Assembly: GCA_944321525.1 (NCBI GenBank)
Contig: CALULQ010000021.1
Coordinates: 1-64,000, forward strand
Direction: 5' to 3'
Origin: an uncultured Paraprevotella sp.
GTDB lineage: Bacteria; Bacteroidota; Bacteroidia; Bacteroidales; Bacteroidaceae
DNA length: 64,000 nt
Shown here: positions 1-8,710 of the stretch, piece by piece
How positions within the stretch are numbered: the stretch's first letter is position 1
Layout: every line of letters starts with the position of its first letter
Notes under the pieces: generated by a model
Told to the model about the DNA's origin: nothing
What the model saw: only the letters and a program-made list of their open reading frames with translations
Databases searched by the model: none
Translations under genes and position numbers: made by a program

Positions 1-10
1 ATAATAGGGT

Positions 11-53
11 TTCCCGCCCGCGAAGTGAAAACCTCGCGGGCGGGAATTTTTTT
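11..53 (+). terminator. Intrinsic terminator of the gene before the window
   Basis: A perfect 13-bp stem (TTCCCGCCCGCGA at 11-23 with its complement at 34-46) is followed by seven T residues. The direction of the T run points to a plus-strand gene that ends before the window. Bases 54-254 hold no gene and carry the upstream region of the OmpA-family gene. Confidence 0.85.
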
Positions 54-254
54 ATGCGTGCTTCCGAGCTTTCCCGCAGCGGACGGTGCGGTGGGGGGAA
101 TGGGGTTTGCTGTTCCGCTTTTTGTAATCTCCTAATAAATATGATAGTTTCTTATTCTTTTATAACCTTTTGTGGCAGGTTGTGGGATTTTATGTAACTT
201 GCGCGAAATTTAGAACAAACAGCTCGGAATATTTGTACTAATATAATAAAAGTT

Positions 255-1157
255 ATGAGGAAAGGTTCATTAATTTGTTGTGCTTTCTTGTCCGGTGCAT
301 TCTTGTTGTCGGGCTGCGTAAGCAAAAAACAATTTACTCAATTGCAGTCTGACTACAAGAATTTGGATAAGGATTATCAGGATGCAAAGATGAAGTTGGT
401 GGCATGCGGAACGAAGTCGAAGAGCTTGGAGGAGCGCTTGGCCGAAGCGCAGAAAGCCAATGAGGAATTAAAGGCTTCGTATGCCGCACTGCAGGGTTCA
501 TTGGATAAGAGTATCCAGCAGAATTCGCAAGGCAACGTGAATATTTCGAAGCTTGTGGATGAAATCAATGCGTCGAACAAGTTTATCAAGCAATTGGTGG
601 AGGCCAAGGATAAGTCCGACTCCCTGAATATGGTGCTGACCAACAACCTGACGCGCTCGCTGACCCGTGAGGAGATGCAAGACGTAGACATCCAGGTGCT
701 GAAGGGCGTGGTTTATATTTCCTTGTCCGACAACATGCTTTATAAGTCGGGCAGTTATGAAATCAGCGAGCGTGCCGGAGAGACGTTGAGCAAGATTGCC
801 AAGATCATCATGGACTACAAGGACTATGAGGTGTTGGTGGAAGGCAATACGGACACCGACCCCATCTCACGGCCTAATATCCGCAACAACTGGGACTTGA
901 GTGCTTTGCGTGCTTCATCCGTGGTGCAGGCGTTGCAAAACACTTATGGAGTGGATCCGCGGAGATTGTCGGCGGCCGGACGTGGCGAATATAATCCCAT
1001 TGCCTCCAACGATACTCTCGAAGGCAAGCAACGCAACCGCCGTACGCAGATTATCATCACGCCGAAGCTCGACCAGTTTATGGATTTGATTGAGCAGGCA
1101 CCGGAGTCGGAAGAGCCGGTCACGGAAGAGTCGGTGCTGGGTGCCGTGGCGGAATAA
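255..1157 (+). CDS. OmpA-family lipoprotein, probable outer-membrane/peptidoglycan tether
   Basis: A 300-residue lipoprotein. Residues 1-21 form a lipoprotein signal peptide with lipobox LLSGC, so Cys21 should be lipidated. Residues about 28-115 are charged and heptad-like, consistent with a coiled-coil spacer. The C-terminal part, about 150-265, is an OmpA-type peptidoglycan-binding domain, with VLVEGNTDTDP, an NNWDLSALRASSV helix and GRGEYNPIASNDT...KQRNRRTQI. The family binds diaminopimelate in peptidoglycan, so a role in anchoring the outer membrane to the wall is inferred. A short acidic tail follows the domain. The gene is monocistronic, ending at a 14-bp hairpin (1199-1232) that lacks a T run. 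The ATG is supported by the signal peptide directly behind it. Confidence 0.9.
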   Translation: MRKGSLICCAFLSGAFLLSGCVSKKQFTQLQSDYKNLDKDYQDAKMKLVACGTKSKSLEERLAEAQKANEELKASYAALQGSLDKSIQQNSQGNVNISKLVDEINASNKFIKQLVEAKDKSDSLNMVLTNNLTRSLTREEMQDVDIQVLKGVVYISLSDNMLYKSGSYEISERAGETLSKIAKIIMDYKDYEVLVEGNTDTDPISRPNIRNNWDLSALRASSVVQALQNTYGVDPRRLSAAGRGEYNPIASNDTLEGKQRNRRTQIIITPKLDQFMDLIEQAPESEEPVTEESVLGAVAE

Positions 1158-1198
1158 GGTTCCGGCTGTGACCTTTTGAAAGACATTTCATACACCAT

Positions 1199-1232
1199 GC
1201 GGGGCAATCTTGTGGAAGCAAGATTGCCCCGC
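1199..1232 (+). other. Intergenic hairpin after the OmpA-family gene
   Basis: GCGGGGCAATCTTG at 1199-1212 pairs perfectly with 1219-1232 across a 6-base loop. There is no T run on either side, so it is more likely an mRNA 3'-end stabiliser or an inefficient terminator than a classical intrinsic terminator. Confidence 0.55.
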
Positions 1233-1299
1233 GGCATTGAAACGCGGCCCGGTCTCCAAAATCCGTAGTTTGTTTACAAGCAGTTCCGCTGAATTGCCG

Positions 1300-1307
1300 T
1301 ATCTTTG
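1300..1307 (+). promoter_or_regulatory. -7 box of the MATE gene
   Basis: TATCTTTG matches the Bacteroidetes -7 consensus TAnnTTTG. It ends only 6 bases before the ATG at 1314, leaving almost no room for a leader. Confidence 0.65.
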
Positions 1308-1313
1308 CACCGT

Positions 1314-2726
1314 ATGAAATCGAACGACCTGCTTGCGCTGATTCGCAATGGCCAACCCATGACGTTGGGCCAACAATTGAGTTTGACGTGGAAATTGAGC
1401 ATTCCTGCCATCATGGCGCAATTGTCTTCCATCGTCATGCAGTATATTGACGCGGCGATGGTGGGCAGCTTGGGCGCCGGTGCAGCAGCTTCCATCGGCT
1501 TGGTATCCACCACGACGTGGCTTTTCGGCGGCACTTGTTCGGCCGTGGCCACGGGCTTTTCCGTCCAGGTGGCCCATGCCATCGGCGCGGGCGACATGTT
1601 GCGGGCCCGCTCCGTGCTTCGGCAGGCTTTGGTGGCGGTCGGCTTGTTCGGTTTGTTGTGGGGCGTGGCAGGCGCTTCCATCAGCGGTTCGTTGCCTGTC
1701 TGGTTGGGCGGAGATCCTTCCATTTGTCGCGATGCCTCTCTTTATTTCCTGATTTATTCCGCTTTTCTACCCGTTTTGCAGATTTACATCCTTGCGGCCG
1801 GCATGCTGCGTTGCGAGGGGAACATGCACGTGCCGAGCATGTTGGGCGTGTTGATGTGTCTGTTGGACGTGGTTTTCAATTTCTTCCTGATATTCCCTAC
1901 GCGCGACATGGAGCTGTTCGGCATGGCGGTTCGCATGCCCGGTGCCGGTTGGGGCGTGGAAGGTGCGGCCTTGGGCACAGGGCTGGCCGAACTCGTGGCC
2001 GGAGGATGGGCGTTGGTTTACCTGTGTACCCGTTCGAAGGAGATGCGCCTTTCGCACGAGCGCGGCAGTTTCCGTCCGGCAGCGGCCACGCTGAAGAATG
2101 CCGTGCGCATCGGATTGCCCATGGGGGTGGAGCACGCCGTGATTTGCGGGGCACAGATTATGACGACGGTCATCGTGGCCCCGCTGGGCATCTTTGCCAT
2201 TGCGGCCAATTCCTTTGCCATCACGGCAGAGAGCCTTTGTTACATGCCGGGTTATGGCATTGCCGACGCAGCCACGGTGCTGGCCGGCCAGAGCTACGGT
2301 GCAGGGCGCGGCGATTTGTCGCGGCGTTTTGCCGCCATCACCGTGTCGATGGGCATGCTGGTGATGGGGTTGATGGGTGTTGTCATGTATGTGGGGGCGC
2401 CGTTCATCATGGGCACCATGACGTCCGACGCCGAAGTCATCGCCTTGGGCGTGGAGGCTCTGCGCATCGAAGCCTTTGCCGAGCCGATGTTTGCCGCGGC
2501 GATAGTGGCCTACGGCGTGTTTGTGGGCATGGGCAAGACGGTGGTGCCCTGCGTGATGAATCTGTTCAGCATCTGGGCGGTGCGGCTCACGCTGGCGGCC
2601 TGGCTGGCTCCCACCATGGGTCTGAAGGGCGTGTGGTTGGCCATGTGCATTGAGTTGTGCTTCCGCGGCGTCATCTTTTTGCTCCGTCTGGGTTGGGTGT
2701 TCCGGAAGAAGCCGTCTGCCGTTTGA
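1314..2726 (+). CDS. MATE-family multidrug/sodium efflux transporter
   Basis: A 470-residue polytopic membrane protein with about 12 hydrophobic segments, the normal size for MATE exporters. Typical features are the LSIPAIMAQLSS opening of the first helix, the AAMVGSLGAGAAASIGL stretch, and a second half starting near IGLPMGVEHAV. The family uses Na+ or H+ gradients to expel cationic drugs and metabolites across the inner membrane; the substrate here cannot be read. The -7 box sits directly before this ATG, so the mRNA is either nearly leaderless or translation starts at the next in-frame ATG (1359), which would still keep the first helix. A TTG further upstream is rejected because it lies inside the promoter box. 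Confidence 0.9.
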   Translation: MKSNDLLALIRNGQPMTLGQQLSLTWKLSIPAIMAQLSSIVMQYIDAAMVGSLGAGAAASIGLVSTTTWLFGGTCSAVATGFSVQVAHAIGAGDMLRARSVLRQALVAVGLFGLLWGVAGASISGSLPVWLGGDPSICRDASLYFLIYSAFLPVLQIYILAAGMLRCEGNMHVPSMLGVLMCLLDVVFNFFLIFPTRDMELFGMAVRMPGAGWGVEGAALGTGLAELVAGGWALVYLCTRSKEMRLSHERGSFRPAAATLKNAVRIGLPMGVEHAVICGAQIMTTVIVAPLGIFAIAANSFAITAESLCYMPGYGIADAATVLAGQSYGAGRGDLSRRFAAITVSMGMLVMGLMGVVMYVGAPFIMGTMTSDAEVIALGVEALRIEAFAEPMFAAAIVAYGVFVGMGKTVVPCVMNLFSIWAVRLTLAAWLAPTMGLKGVWLAMCIELCFRGVIFLLRLGWVFRKKPSAV

Positions 2727-2823
2727 AAGGTTTTTGAAACCTTGTCCGCCTGCATTCCGCGCCATGGAGGGGGGGCAGGTGTTTTTTTCCCGGCCGTGCG
2801 CCATGGCGGAATGTTTTTTGTCG

Positions 2824-2831
2824 TACCTTTG
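2824..2831 (+). promoter_or_regulatory. -7 box for endonuclease I gene
   Basis: TACCTTTG matches TAnnTTTG, 20 bases before the ATG at 2851. No matching TTTG is seen at the -33 distance. Confidence 0.5.
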
Positions 2832-2850
2832 TTTCTCACTAAATAGATGC

Positions 2851-5208
2851 ATGGATATGAGAAACCTTTTGTTAGCATGCTTATGCTTTGCGGCTTATAG
2901 CTTCCCGGCCCGGAGCCAGGAAGCGGCAAGTTATTATCGGCCGGTGGAAGGATTGAAACAGGCAGAGCTGAAAACGGCGCTGCATGAACTGATTCAGCCG
3001 GAACTGGTGTTGGACTATGGCGGGAAGGGCGAAGGCTACACGTGGGCCGGATTCGCCGTGACCGACCGCTCGGAAGACGGGACGGTGCGCGACCGCTACA
3101 GCGACGTCGTCCGCCGGTTCGAGGGCCTGGAAGCCGTGCCGGGCATGAACATCGAGCACGTCTTCGCCAACAGCTGGTGGGGGCATGCGGAAATCGAAGC
3201 CTATTGCGACTTGTTCAACCTGTTTCCCAGCGATGCCACGGCCAACGGGCGGAAGAGCAACAACCCGATGGGAGAAGTGACGGACGGCGTGAGTTTCGAC
3301 AACGGGGTGACGCGCGTGGGCAAGTCGGCTTCCTATCGGCCGGACTCGCTCATCACCGTGTGGGAACCGGCAGACCAATGGAAGGGCGACTTTGCGCGCA
3401 CTTACTTCTACATGGCCACGTGTTATGAGGACTACCAGGATTTGTGGCAAACGCCGGAAGGCCTGCTGGTGGTGGAGAAGAACCGCTACCCCACGTTGCG
3501 CCCGTGGGTGAGTGCCTTGCTGCTCCAGTGGAACGAGGCCGACCCCGTGGACGACATCGAGCGCGAGCGCAACAGGGCCGTCTATGGCATACAAGGCAAC
3601 AGGAATCCTTTCGTGGACTATCCGCAACTGGCCGACTACATCTGGGGCGACAGCACGGAATATGCTTTTTATACGGACAAGCAGGCCACGGCCCCGGAAC
3701 TCTTCGTGCCGGCTGCCGGAGACACCGTCGACTACGGGTTGCAGGCCGTTGCCAAGGGGCTGCAGGCGCAACTCGTGGTGCGCGGGCGGAATCTGCCGGG
3801 AGGGTTGGTCCTGCGGGCGGACAACGAGGCTTTCGTGCTCGACCGAACGGAGCTGACGGCTGAAGAGGTAGAGCGTGGAGCGGTCGTCGGTGTGACTTGT
3901 GCGGCGGGACTTCCGGCCGGAGAGCATGCGGCGGTGCTGACACTGTCCGGCGAAGGGTTCGAGCAGTCCAACGTGTTGCGGGTGGAGATGGTGGACGGCG
4001 TTCCGGCCTATCCGGCGGCGGACGTGGATTGCTCGGTGAACGCCCGGCGATTCACCGCTTCGTGGATGGACATGGGGCAGGGGCTGGCCTATCGGTTGGA
4101 AGTCTACACCAAGGACGGACAAGGCGGGCGGCAGCTGCTCGACGGTTTCCCGCAGGAAACGGCCGCGACGTCCATGCGGGTGGACGGCTTGCGCCCGGCC
4201 ACTACCTATTATTATCAGGTGAGCGTCCTGGACGAAGGCGGCCAGCCGGTCATGGCCTCCAACGAAGTGGAGGTGGAGATGCCGGAACTGGAGCCGGTTT
4301 TCACGGTCGATGCCCAATCGTTGTCCTTTTCCTCCGTTCCCGGCCGGCCTTCCGTGGCGCAAGTGTTGGAGATTACGGCATTGGCCGTTCCGCAGGATGC
4401 CACGACGGTGACCGTTGAATGGCCTTTCGAGGTGAGCGCCGACGGAGAGTCGTGGGGGCAGTCGGCCCATGTCTCCGGCGCAGAACAAAGCGTGCAGGTG
4501 CGTTTGGGCAGTGTGGACGAGGAAGGCCATGTGGAAGGCGAGGCCGTGGTGTCCACTCCGGGCGTACACGACGTCATTGTCAGCCTTTCGGGCGAGGTGA
4601 ATGCCCAGAAAGCTTTCTTCGAGACTTTTGAAGCCGGCAACAAAGGCGGCTATGCCGAGGCCGAGGCCACCTGCGTGGCGGCCCGTTGGAGGATGGCCCA
4701 GTCGCTGATTGGCAATCTGGAGGCCGACAAGAAAAACGGGGCGAAGTCCGTGAGGATGCAGGCCAAGAACGGCGTGGAAACGGAGCTTGAGATGCTGGAC
4801 GACAAAACCGGAGGATGCGATTCGCTATGGTTCTATGCCGGGCTGTACGGCAGCGACACGGGCGTGAAGCTGACCGTCAGCTATTCGCTGGACGGCGGCA
4901 TGACGTGGACGCCGGTGGACGCCGGGATGTCTTTCGACAAGGGCGAATGGAAGCGCTATGGCTATAAGTTGGATGTGGACGGGCTTGTGCGCCTGAAGTT
5001 CACGGCCACCGGCTCTTCCTCCAAGCGCTTGAACGTGGACGACATACAGATGAGCGACTACGACGGTGCCGACGGCGTGGGCGAGACCCTGGCGGACGAC
5101 CCGGAAGAGCTGGTCGACGTCTACACCCTTGGGGGAATCCGGGTGCGCACGGCCAAGCGCAAGGAGGCCCTGCGGGGGCTGAAGCCCGACTATTATATCG
5201 TGAAGTGA
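2851..5208 (+). CDS. Secreted endonuclease I family protein with C-terminal Ig/Fn3-like domains
   Basis: A 785-residue exported protein. Residues 1-22 are a signal peptide. Residues about 35-320 form an endonuclease I (EndA/NucM-type) domain, recognised by EHVFANSWWG (102-111, catalytic His103) and the DLFNLFPSDA...NGRKSNNPMG region (120-141). About 330-560 holds two beta-sandwich segments, the second Fn3-like (YRLEVYTKDG...YYYQVSVLDE). About 610-740 resembles a choice-of-anchor/carbohydrate-binding fold. The C-terminus (VDVYTLGGIRVR...GLKPDYYIVK) resembles a vestigial secretion/sorting tail. The family cuts DNA and RNA nonspecifically outside the cytoplasm. Starts at 2851 or 2857 are both possible, since two ATGs precede the signal peptide. 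It probably works with the nuclease/TonB block at 8.7-16.3 kb. Confidence 0.88.
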   Translation: MDMRNLLLACLCFAAYSFPARSQEAASYYRPVEGLKQAELKTALHELIQPELVLDYGGKGEGYTWAGFAVTDRSEDGTVRDRYSDVVRRFEGLEAVPGMNIEHVFANSWWGHAEIEAYCDLFNLFPSDATANGRKSNNPMGEVTDGVSFDNGVTRVGKSASYRPDSLITVWEPADQWKGDFARTYFYMATCYEDYQDLWQTPEGLLVVEKNRYPTLRPWVSALLLQWNEADPVDDIERERNRAVYGIQGNRNPFVDYPQLADYIWGDSTEYAFYTDKQATAPELFVPAAGDTVDYGLQAVAKGLQAQLVVRGRNLPGGLVLRADNEAFVLDRTELTAEEVERGAVVGVTCAAGLPAGEHAAVLTLSGEGFEQSNVLRVEMVDGVPAYPAADVDCSVNARRFTASWMDMGQGLAYRLEVYTKDGQGGRQLLDGFPQETAATSMRVDGLRPATTYYYQVSVLDEGGQPVMASNEVEVEMPELEPVFTVDAQSLSFSSVPGRPSVAQVLEITALAVPQDATTVTVEWPFEVSADGESWGQSAHVSGAEQSVQVRLGSVDEEGHVEGEAVVSTPGVHDVIVSLSGEVNAQKAFFETFEAGNKGGYAEAEATCVAARWRMAQSLIGNLEADKKNGAKSVRMQAKNGVETELEMLDDKTGGCDSLWFYAGLYGSDTGVKLTVSYSLDGGMTWTPVDAGMSFDKGEWKRYGYKLDVDGLVRLKFTATGSSSKRLNVDDIQMSDYDGADGVGETLADDPEELVDVYTLGGIRVRTAKRKEALRGLKPDYYIVK

Positions 5209-5284
5209 CTTTGCCGCGCTGCTGCCGGCAATCCCCGGGTGTTTAGGGCGCAGTCGGGGGAGGTGATGTGCGGTGTGGCGCGCA

Positions 5285-5324
5285 GTACTCTGCGGCAAGT
5301 ACTCGAGTACTCTCCGCAGAGTAC
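5285..5324. repeat. 40-bp intergenic palindrome, copy A
   Basis: Outer arms GTACTCTGCGG / CCGCAGAGTAC (11 bp) enclose an inner 14-bp palindrome AGTACTCGAGTACT. Only two positions on each side break full symmetry (CA on the left, CT on the right). The same 40 bases occur at 54362-54401, and the exact reverse complement at 31148-31187. Confidence 0.85.
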
Positions 5325-5512
5325 GCTGGCGGACTCCGCACGGCGTGGCGGCGCCTACCGCATTGCTATGGCTGGAAATGGTGCGGTAAAAGAGAGACGC
5401 CGGGGGCAAAAAAAGTCTCGCCTGATGCCATGGAAGCGGAACCGGGACGAGAATTCCGCTTGATGGTTCGCGCGGCAAGTCTTAAAAACAGTTTCTTAAA
5501 ACAGCTTCTAAA

Positions 5513-5544
5513 TTTGCTCCTTCCCCGGCCTTGCACTATCTTTG
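5513..5544 (+). promoter_or_regulatory. truA promoter, canonical TTTG-N20-TATCTTTG
   Basis: TTTG at 5513-5516 and TATCTTTG at 5537-5544 are 20 bases apart. The spacer ends in CCTTGCACTATC and is shared with promoters at 46.3, 46.4 and 53.8 kb. The -7 box forms the left arm of a 16-bp perfect inverted repeat whose right arm (5563-5578) covers the truA start codon. Confidence 0.8.
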
Positions 5545-5567
5545 CATCCGTTTACGAAACCGAACGG

Positions 5568-6338
5568 ATGCAAAGATATTTTTTATACCTCGCTTACGAC
5601 GGCACGCGCTACCATGGCTGGCAGGTTCAGCCCAACGGACTCAGCGTGCAGGAGGTGGTGCAGGACGCGCTGACCACCCTCTTGCGGCAACCCGTGGCCG
5701 TGACCGGTGCCGGGCGCACCGATGCCGGAGTGCATGCCCGCCTGATGGTGGCGCACTTCGACTTCGAGTATGCGGGCGAACCGGAGCGGCGCATCGACGG
5801 CCCGTGGCTGGCGGACAAGCTCAACCGCCTGCTGCCGCCCGACGTGTCGGCTTACAAGGTGGTGCCCGTCCGCGCGGACGCCCATGCCCGTTTCGATGCC
5901 CTCTCGCGCACGTACCATTATTATGTGCATTTCTCCAAGTCGCCTTTCCTCCGTGCCTATTCCTGCCGCTTGTTCCGCATGCTGGACTTCGCGAAGATGA
6001 ACGAGGCGGCCGCCACTCTCTTCGACTATACCGATTTCACCAGCTTCAGCAAGGTGAACACGGACACCAAGACCAACAACTGCCGCATCATGCGTGCCTG
6101 CTGGACGGAACTCTCGCCCGGCGAATGGCGTTTCGAGATACAGGCCGACCGTTTCCTGCGCAACATGGTGAGGGCCATCGTCGGCACGCTTGTCGAGGTG
6201 GGGCGAGGGCGTCTGACGGTGGACGGCTTCCGTGCTGTGATAGAAGGGAAAGACCGTTGCGGGGCGGGAGAGTCCATGCCGGGGAACGCGCTGTTCCTCG
6301 TGGATGTGGAATATCCGGCGGACATCGCGGAGAAGTGA
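5568..6338 (+). CDS. truA: tRNA pseudouridine(38-40) synthase TruA
   Basis: A 256-residue cytoplasmic enzyme that isomerises uridines 38-40 in the anticodon arm of tRNAs. The family motif [11 protein letters not shown], with the catalytic Asp, lies near residue 50, and the usual [10 protein letters not shown] near the N-terminus. The C-terminal [14 protein letters not shown] motif is also present. Length is normal for bacterial TruA. The ATG at 5568 gives the expected [13 protein letters not shown] start; an upstream in-frame extension is rejected because it would run through the promoter. The start codon lies in the right arm of a 16-bp inverted repeat shared with the promoter. The next gene begins 53 bases downstream on the same strand and may be co-transcribed. 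Confidence 0.96.
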   Translation: MQRYFLYLAYDGTRYHGWQVQPNGLSVQEVVQDALTTLLRQPVAVTGAGRTDAGVHARLMVAHFDFEYAGEPERRIDGPWLADKLNRLLPPDVSAYKVVPVRADAHARFDALSRTYHYYVHFSKSPFLRAYSCRLFRMLDFAKMNEAAATLFDYTDFTSFSKVNTDTKTNNCRIMRACWTELSPGEWRFEIQADRFLRNMVRAIVGTLVEVGRGRLTVDGFRAVIEGKDRCGAGESMPGNALFLVDVEYPADIAEK

Positions 6339-6391
6339 CCGCCCCTGGCCCCGGAGAGGCTGTGGATTTGAAGTAAAAAGATTGATATATT

Positions 6392-7309
6392 ATGTGGTTA
6401 ATTTGGGCGTTCGCGTCGGCAGCCCTGTTGGGCTTCTACGACGTGTTCAAGAAAAAGTCGTTGAAGGACAATGCGGTGATTCCCGTGCTGTTCCTCAACA
6501 CGTTGGTTTGTAGCTTGATATTCCTGCCGTTCATCGTGTTTTCCGCCTGCGGGTGGCTGGACGCCGGCAGCATGTTCCACGTGCCTCAGGCCGGATGGGA
6601 GGCGCAGAAGTATATCCTGCTGAAGTCGTGCATCGTGCTCTCCTCGTGGATATTCGGTTATTTCGGCATGAAACACCTGCCGCTCACCATCGTGGGTCCC
6701 ATCAACGCCACGCGGCCCGTGATGGTGCTTGTCGGCGCGTTGCTGGTGTTCGGCGAGCGCCTCAATGCCTACCAGTGGGTGGGCGTGGCCTTGGCCGTGC
6801 TGTCCTTTTTCATGCTCAGCCGCAGTGGAAAGAAAGAAGGCATTGACTTCAAGCACGACCGTTGGATTTATTTCGTAGTGCTGGCCAGCCTGTTGGGAGC
6901 CGTGAGCGGGTTGTACGACAAATACCTGATGGCTTCGCCCGAGAACGGCGGGGTGGGGCTGGACCGCATGGTGGTGCAGAGCTACTACAATCTCTATCAG
7001 TGCGGCATGATGGCCGTCATGTTGCTGCTCCTGTGGTGGCCGCGGCGTAAGCAGACCACTCCGTTCCGCTGGGACTGGTGCATCATCCTGATATCCGTGT
7101 TCCTTTCCGCCGCCGACTTTGTCTATTTCTATGCGTTGAGCCTCGACGGGGCGATGATTTCCATCGTCTCCATGGTGCGGCGCGGCAGCGTGGTGGTGTC
7201 GTTCCTGTTCGGGGCGATGGTGTTCCGCGAGAAAAACCTGCGGAGCAAGGTGGTGGACTTGGCTCTGGTGTTGCTGGGCATGGTGTTTCTCTACCTGGGT
7301 TCCCGTTAA
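6392..7309 (+). CDS. EamA/DMT-family transporter
   Basis: A 305-residue inner-membrane protein with about ten hydrophobic segments arranged as two EamA halves. Each half ends in the characteristic pattern: GPINATRPVMVLVGALLVFGERLNAYQWVGVALAV in the first, and MVRRGSVVVSFLFGAMVFREKNL...VLLGMVFLYLG in the second. The drug/metabolite transporter superfamily exports or imports small metabolites; the substrate cannot be deduced. The ATG at 6392 starts directly with the first helix (MWLIWAFASAALLG). It follows truA closely on the same strand, and nothing in the short gap suggests a separate terminator. Confidence 0.88.
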   Translation: MWLIWAFASAALLGFYDVFKKKSLKDNAVIPVLFLNTLVCSLIFLPFIVFSACGWLDAGSMFHVPQAGWEAQKYILLKSCIVLSSWIFGYFGMKHLPLTIVGPINATRPVMVLVGALLVFGERLNAYQWVGVALAVLSFFMLSRSGKKEGIDFKHDRWIYFVVLASLLGAVSGLYDKYLMASPENGGVGLDRMVVQSYYNLYQCGMMAVMLLLLWWPRRKQTTPFRWDWCIILISVFLSAADFVYFYALSLDGAMISIVSMVRRGSVVVSFLFGAMVFREKNLRSKVVDLALVLLGMVFLYLGSR

Positions 7310-7364
7310 CGTGAAGAGATGTTATTATGTGTGGTGCGGAGGCCGTAATGTCGGGAAAAATGCG

Positions 7365-7372
7365 TAAGTTTG
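7365..7372 (+). promoter_or_regulatory. -7 box for the DUF3256 gene
   Basis: TAAGTTTG matches TAnnTTTG, 23 bases before the ATG at 7396. Confidence 0.55.
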
Positions 7373-7395
7373 CACCACACAAAATGAAGTGACGC

Positions 7396-8028
7396 ATGAA
7401 ACATTGGATTTTTTTGCTCATGGCAGTGTGGTGGGCGCAGGCCGTTCCGGCGCAGAAGATGCGCGACGTGTTTGCCGCCCTGCCCGACAGCCTGCTGGGC
7501 ATCATGACGAAGAACAACAGGCTGGACTGCATAGATTTCATAGAGAATGACATGGAAGCCAAGGTGCGCAACCGTTTCGACGGCTTCACGGTGCTGAAGG
7601 CACTGACGCTGGACTATCTGGACTTGCAGCTGACGGAGAACTGCCGCGTGGAGATGAAGCTCCTTCCCGTCGGCGATTCGGTGAGCTACGTGTGCGTGGC
7701 GCGCACGTACTCAGGTCCTGTGGCCGAAAGCGTGGTGGAACTGTACACACCGGAATGGGAGCGGGTGCCCGAGACGGAATGGATTTCTCGTCCGGAGTAT
7801 GGCGACTTCTGGCAAACGAATGATTCCGTGGATGCAACGGAGGTGGAGCGCCTGCAGCATTTGCAGGACATGCGTTTCGTGTGCGCCGGCTTGCAGCCGG
7901 ACGACATGCGGCTGACGTTCACCCTGCTGCCGGGCGAGGTGGACAAGGAAGAGGCCGAACGGATGGAAAAGGTACTGCGACCGTTGGCATACGAATGGAA
8001 CGGTCGCCGCTTCGTGCGGGTGGAATAA
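7396..8028 (+). CDS. DUF3256-family exported protein
   Basis: A 210-residue protein with an N-terminal signal peptide (about 1-18, ending WWAQAVPAQ). After it comes the motif I associate with DUF3256 proteins of Bacteroidales: MRDVFAALPDSLLGIMTKNNRLDCIDFIEN. The predicted mature protein is a small, mixed alpha/beta, acidic periplasmic protein. No enzymatic motif is visible and the function of the family is unknown to me. A TAAGTTTG box lies upstream and a stem-loop with a T run lies downstream, so it is probably transcribed alone. Confidence 0.85.
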   Translation: MKHWIFLLMAVWWAQAVPAQKMRDVFAALPDSLLGIMTKNNRLDCIDFIENDMEAKVRNRFDGFTVLKALTLDYLDLQLTENCRVEMKLLPVGDSVSYVCVARTYSGPVAESVVELYTPEWERVPETEWISRPEYGDFWQTNDSVDATEVERLQHLQDMRFVCAGLQPDDMRLTFTLLPGEVDKEEAERMEKVLRPLAYEWNGRRFVRVE

Positions 8029-8067
8029 AAGGCCAGTTGGAGTAAGACGTATTTTGACGATAGGGAA

Positions 8068-8115
8068 AGAAGCGCTGCGCGGTGTGACGGATTGCTACAG
8101 GCAGCGCTTTTTCCG
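8068..8115 (+). terminator. Probable terminator after the DUF3256 gene
   Basis: AGCGCTGC (8071-8078) pairs with GCAGCGCT (8101-8108), followed by TTTTCC. The 22-base loop is large, so efficiency is uncertain. The remaining gap to rpmE (8116-8266) shows no gene. Confidence 0.5.
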
Positions 8116-8266
8116 TTGTGCGCGCAGCATTCACGATTTGCCAGAAGGACCGGCATCTGCCGCTGCACGATAAAGGCATCCGGTCTTGTGCCGGCATCCG
8201 GTTGTGGGGAGGCCGGCGACGGGCCGTGGAGCTTGGCGGCGACGGGCAGGTCATTCCCGTTAAAAA

Positions 8267-8311
8267 GACAGAGGGGCAAGGATGCTGTTTTGCATTCCTT
8301 GCCCCTCTGTC
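8267..8311 (-). terminator. Terminator of rpmE
   Basis: GACAGAGGGGCAAGGA pairs with its complement ending at 8311. Read on the minus strand the stem is followed by a TTTTTA run (the AAAAA at 8262-8266), the expected intrinsic terminator for the L31 gene. Confidence 0.8.
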
Positions 8312-8336
8312 GATGTCAGGCTTTGCAGCCCGTTTA

Positions 8337-8588
8337 TCATTTGCGGCTCTTGGCGTAGCGGCTCATGAACTTGTCTACGCGGCCGGCGGTGTCTACCAGC
8401 TTGCTCTTGCCCGTATAGAAGGGATGGGAAGAGCTGGAGATTTCCAGTTTCACTACAGGGTAAGTTTCGCCTTCGAATTCCACTGTGTCGTTCGTTTTGC
8501 AAGTGGAACGTGAAAGGAACATGTCGCCGTTGCTCATGTCTTTGAACACTACGGGACGGTAATTTTCGGGATGAATATCTTTCTTCAT
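8337..8588 (-). CDS. rpmE2: 50S ribosomal protein L31 type B
   Basis: An 83-residue ribosomal protein with the L31 signature: [21 protein letters not shown], then [28 protein letters not shown]. It lacks the four zinc-binding cysteines of the type A form and has the insertion typical of type B proteins, which work under zinc limitation. In many Bacteroidales this is the only L31, so that regulatory meaning may not apply here. It binds the large subunit near the central protuberance. The gene is monocistronic, with a strong terminator downstream. Confidence 0.96.
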   Translation of the reverse strand: MKKDIHPENYRPVVFKDMSNGDMFLSRSTCKTNDTVEFEGETYPVVKLEISSSSHPFYTGKSKLVDTAGRVDKFMSRYAKSRK

Positions 8589-8710
8589 TGTCTTAAAAAA
8601 TTTTGTCCGTTCTGTTATAGCTGGTAACTATATGTGTAATGGTCTGATTTTACGAGGTGCAAAGTTAGGGCTTTTCTATCGAACAGCCAAACTTTCCGGC
8701 AGTTTTTTGA

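Larger units (their letters stand above)
5209..5567. other. Intergenic region with 40-bp palindrome and truA promoter
   Basis: This 359-base gap holds the palindrome at 5285-5324 and the truA promoter with its inverted repeat. The remaining sequence shows no gene or clear terminator. Confidence 0.6.

Noticed and set aside
5537..5578. Invertible promoter of the Mpi type at truA
   Set aside because: The inverted repeats enclose only a 10-base loop, too short for a switch segment, and no invertase gene is near.
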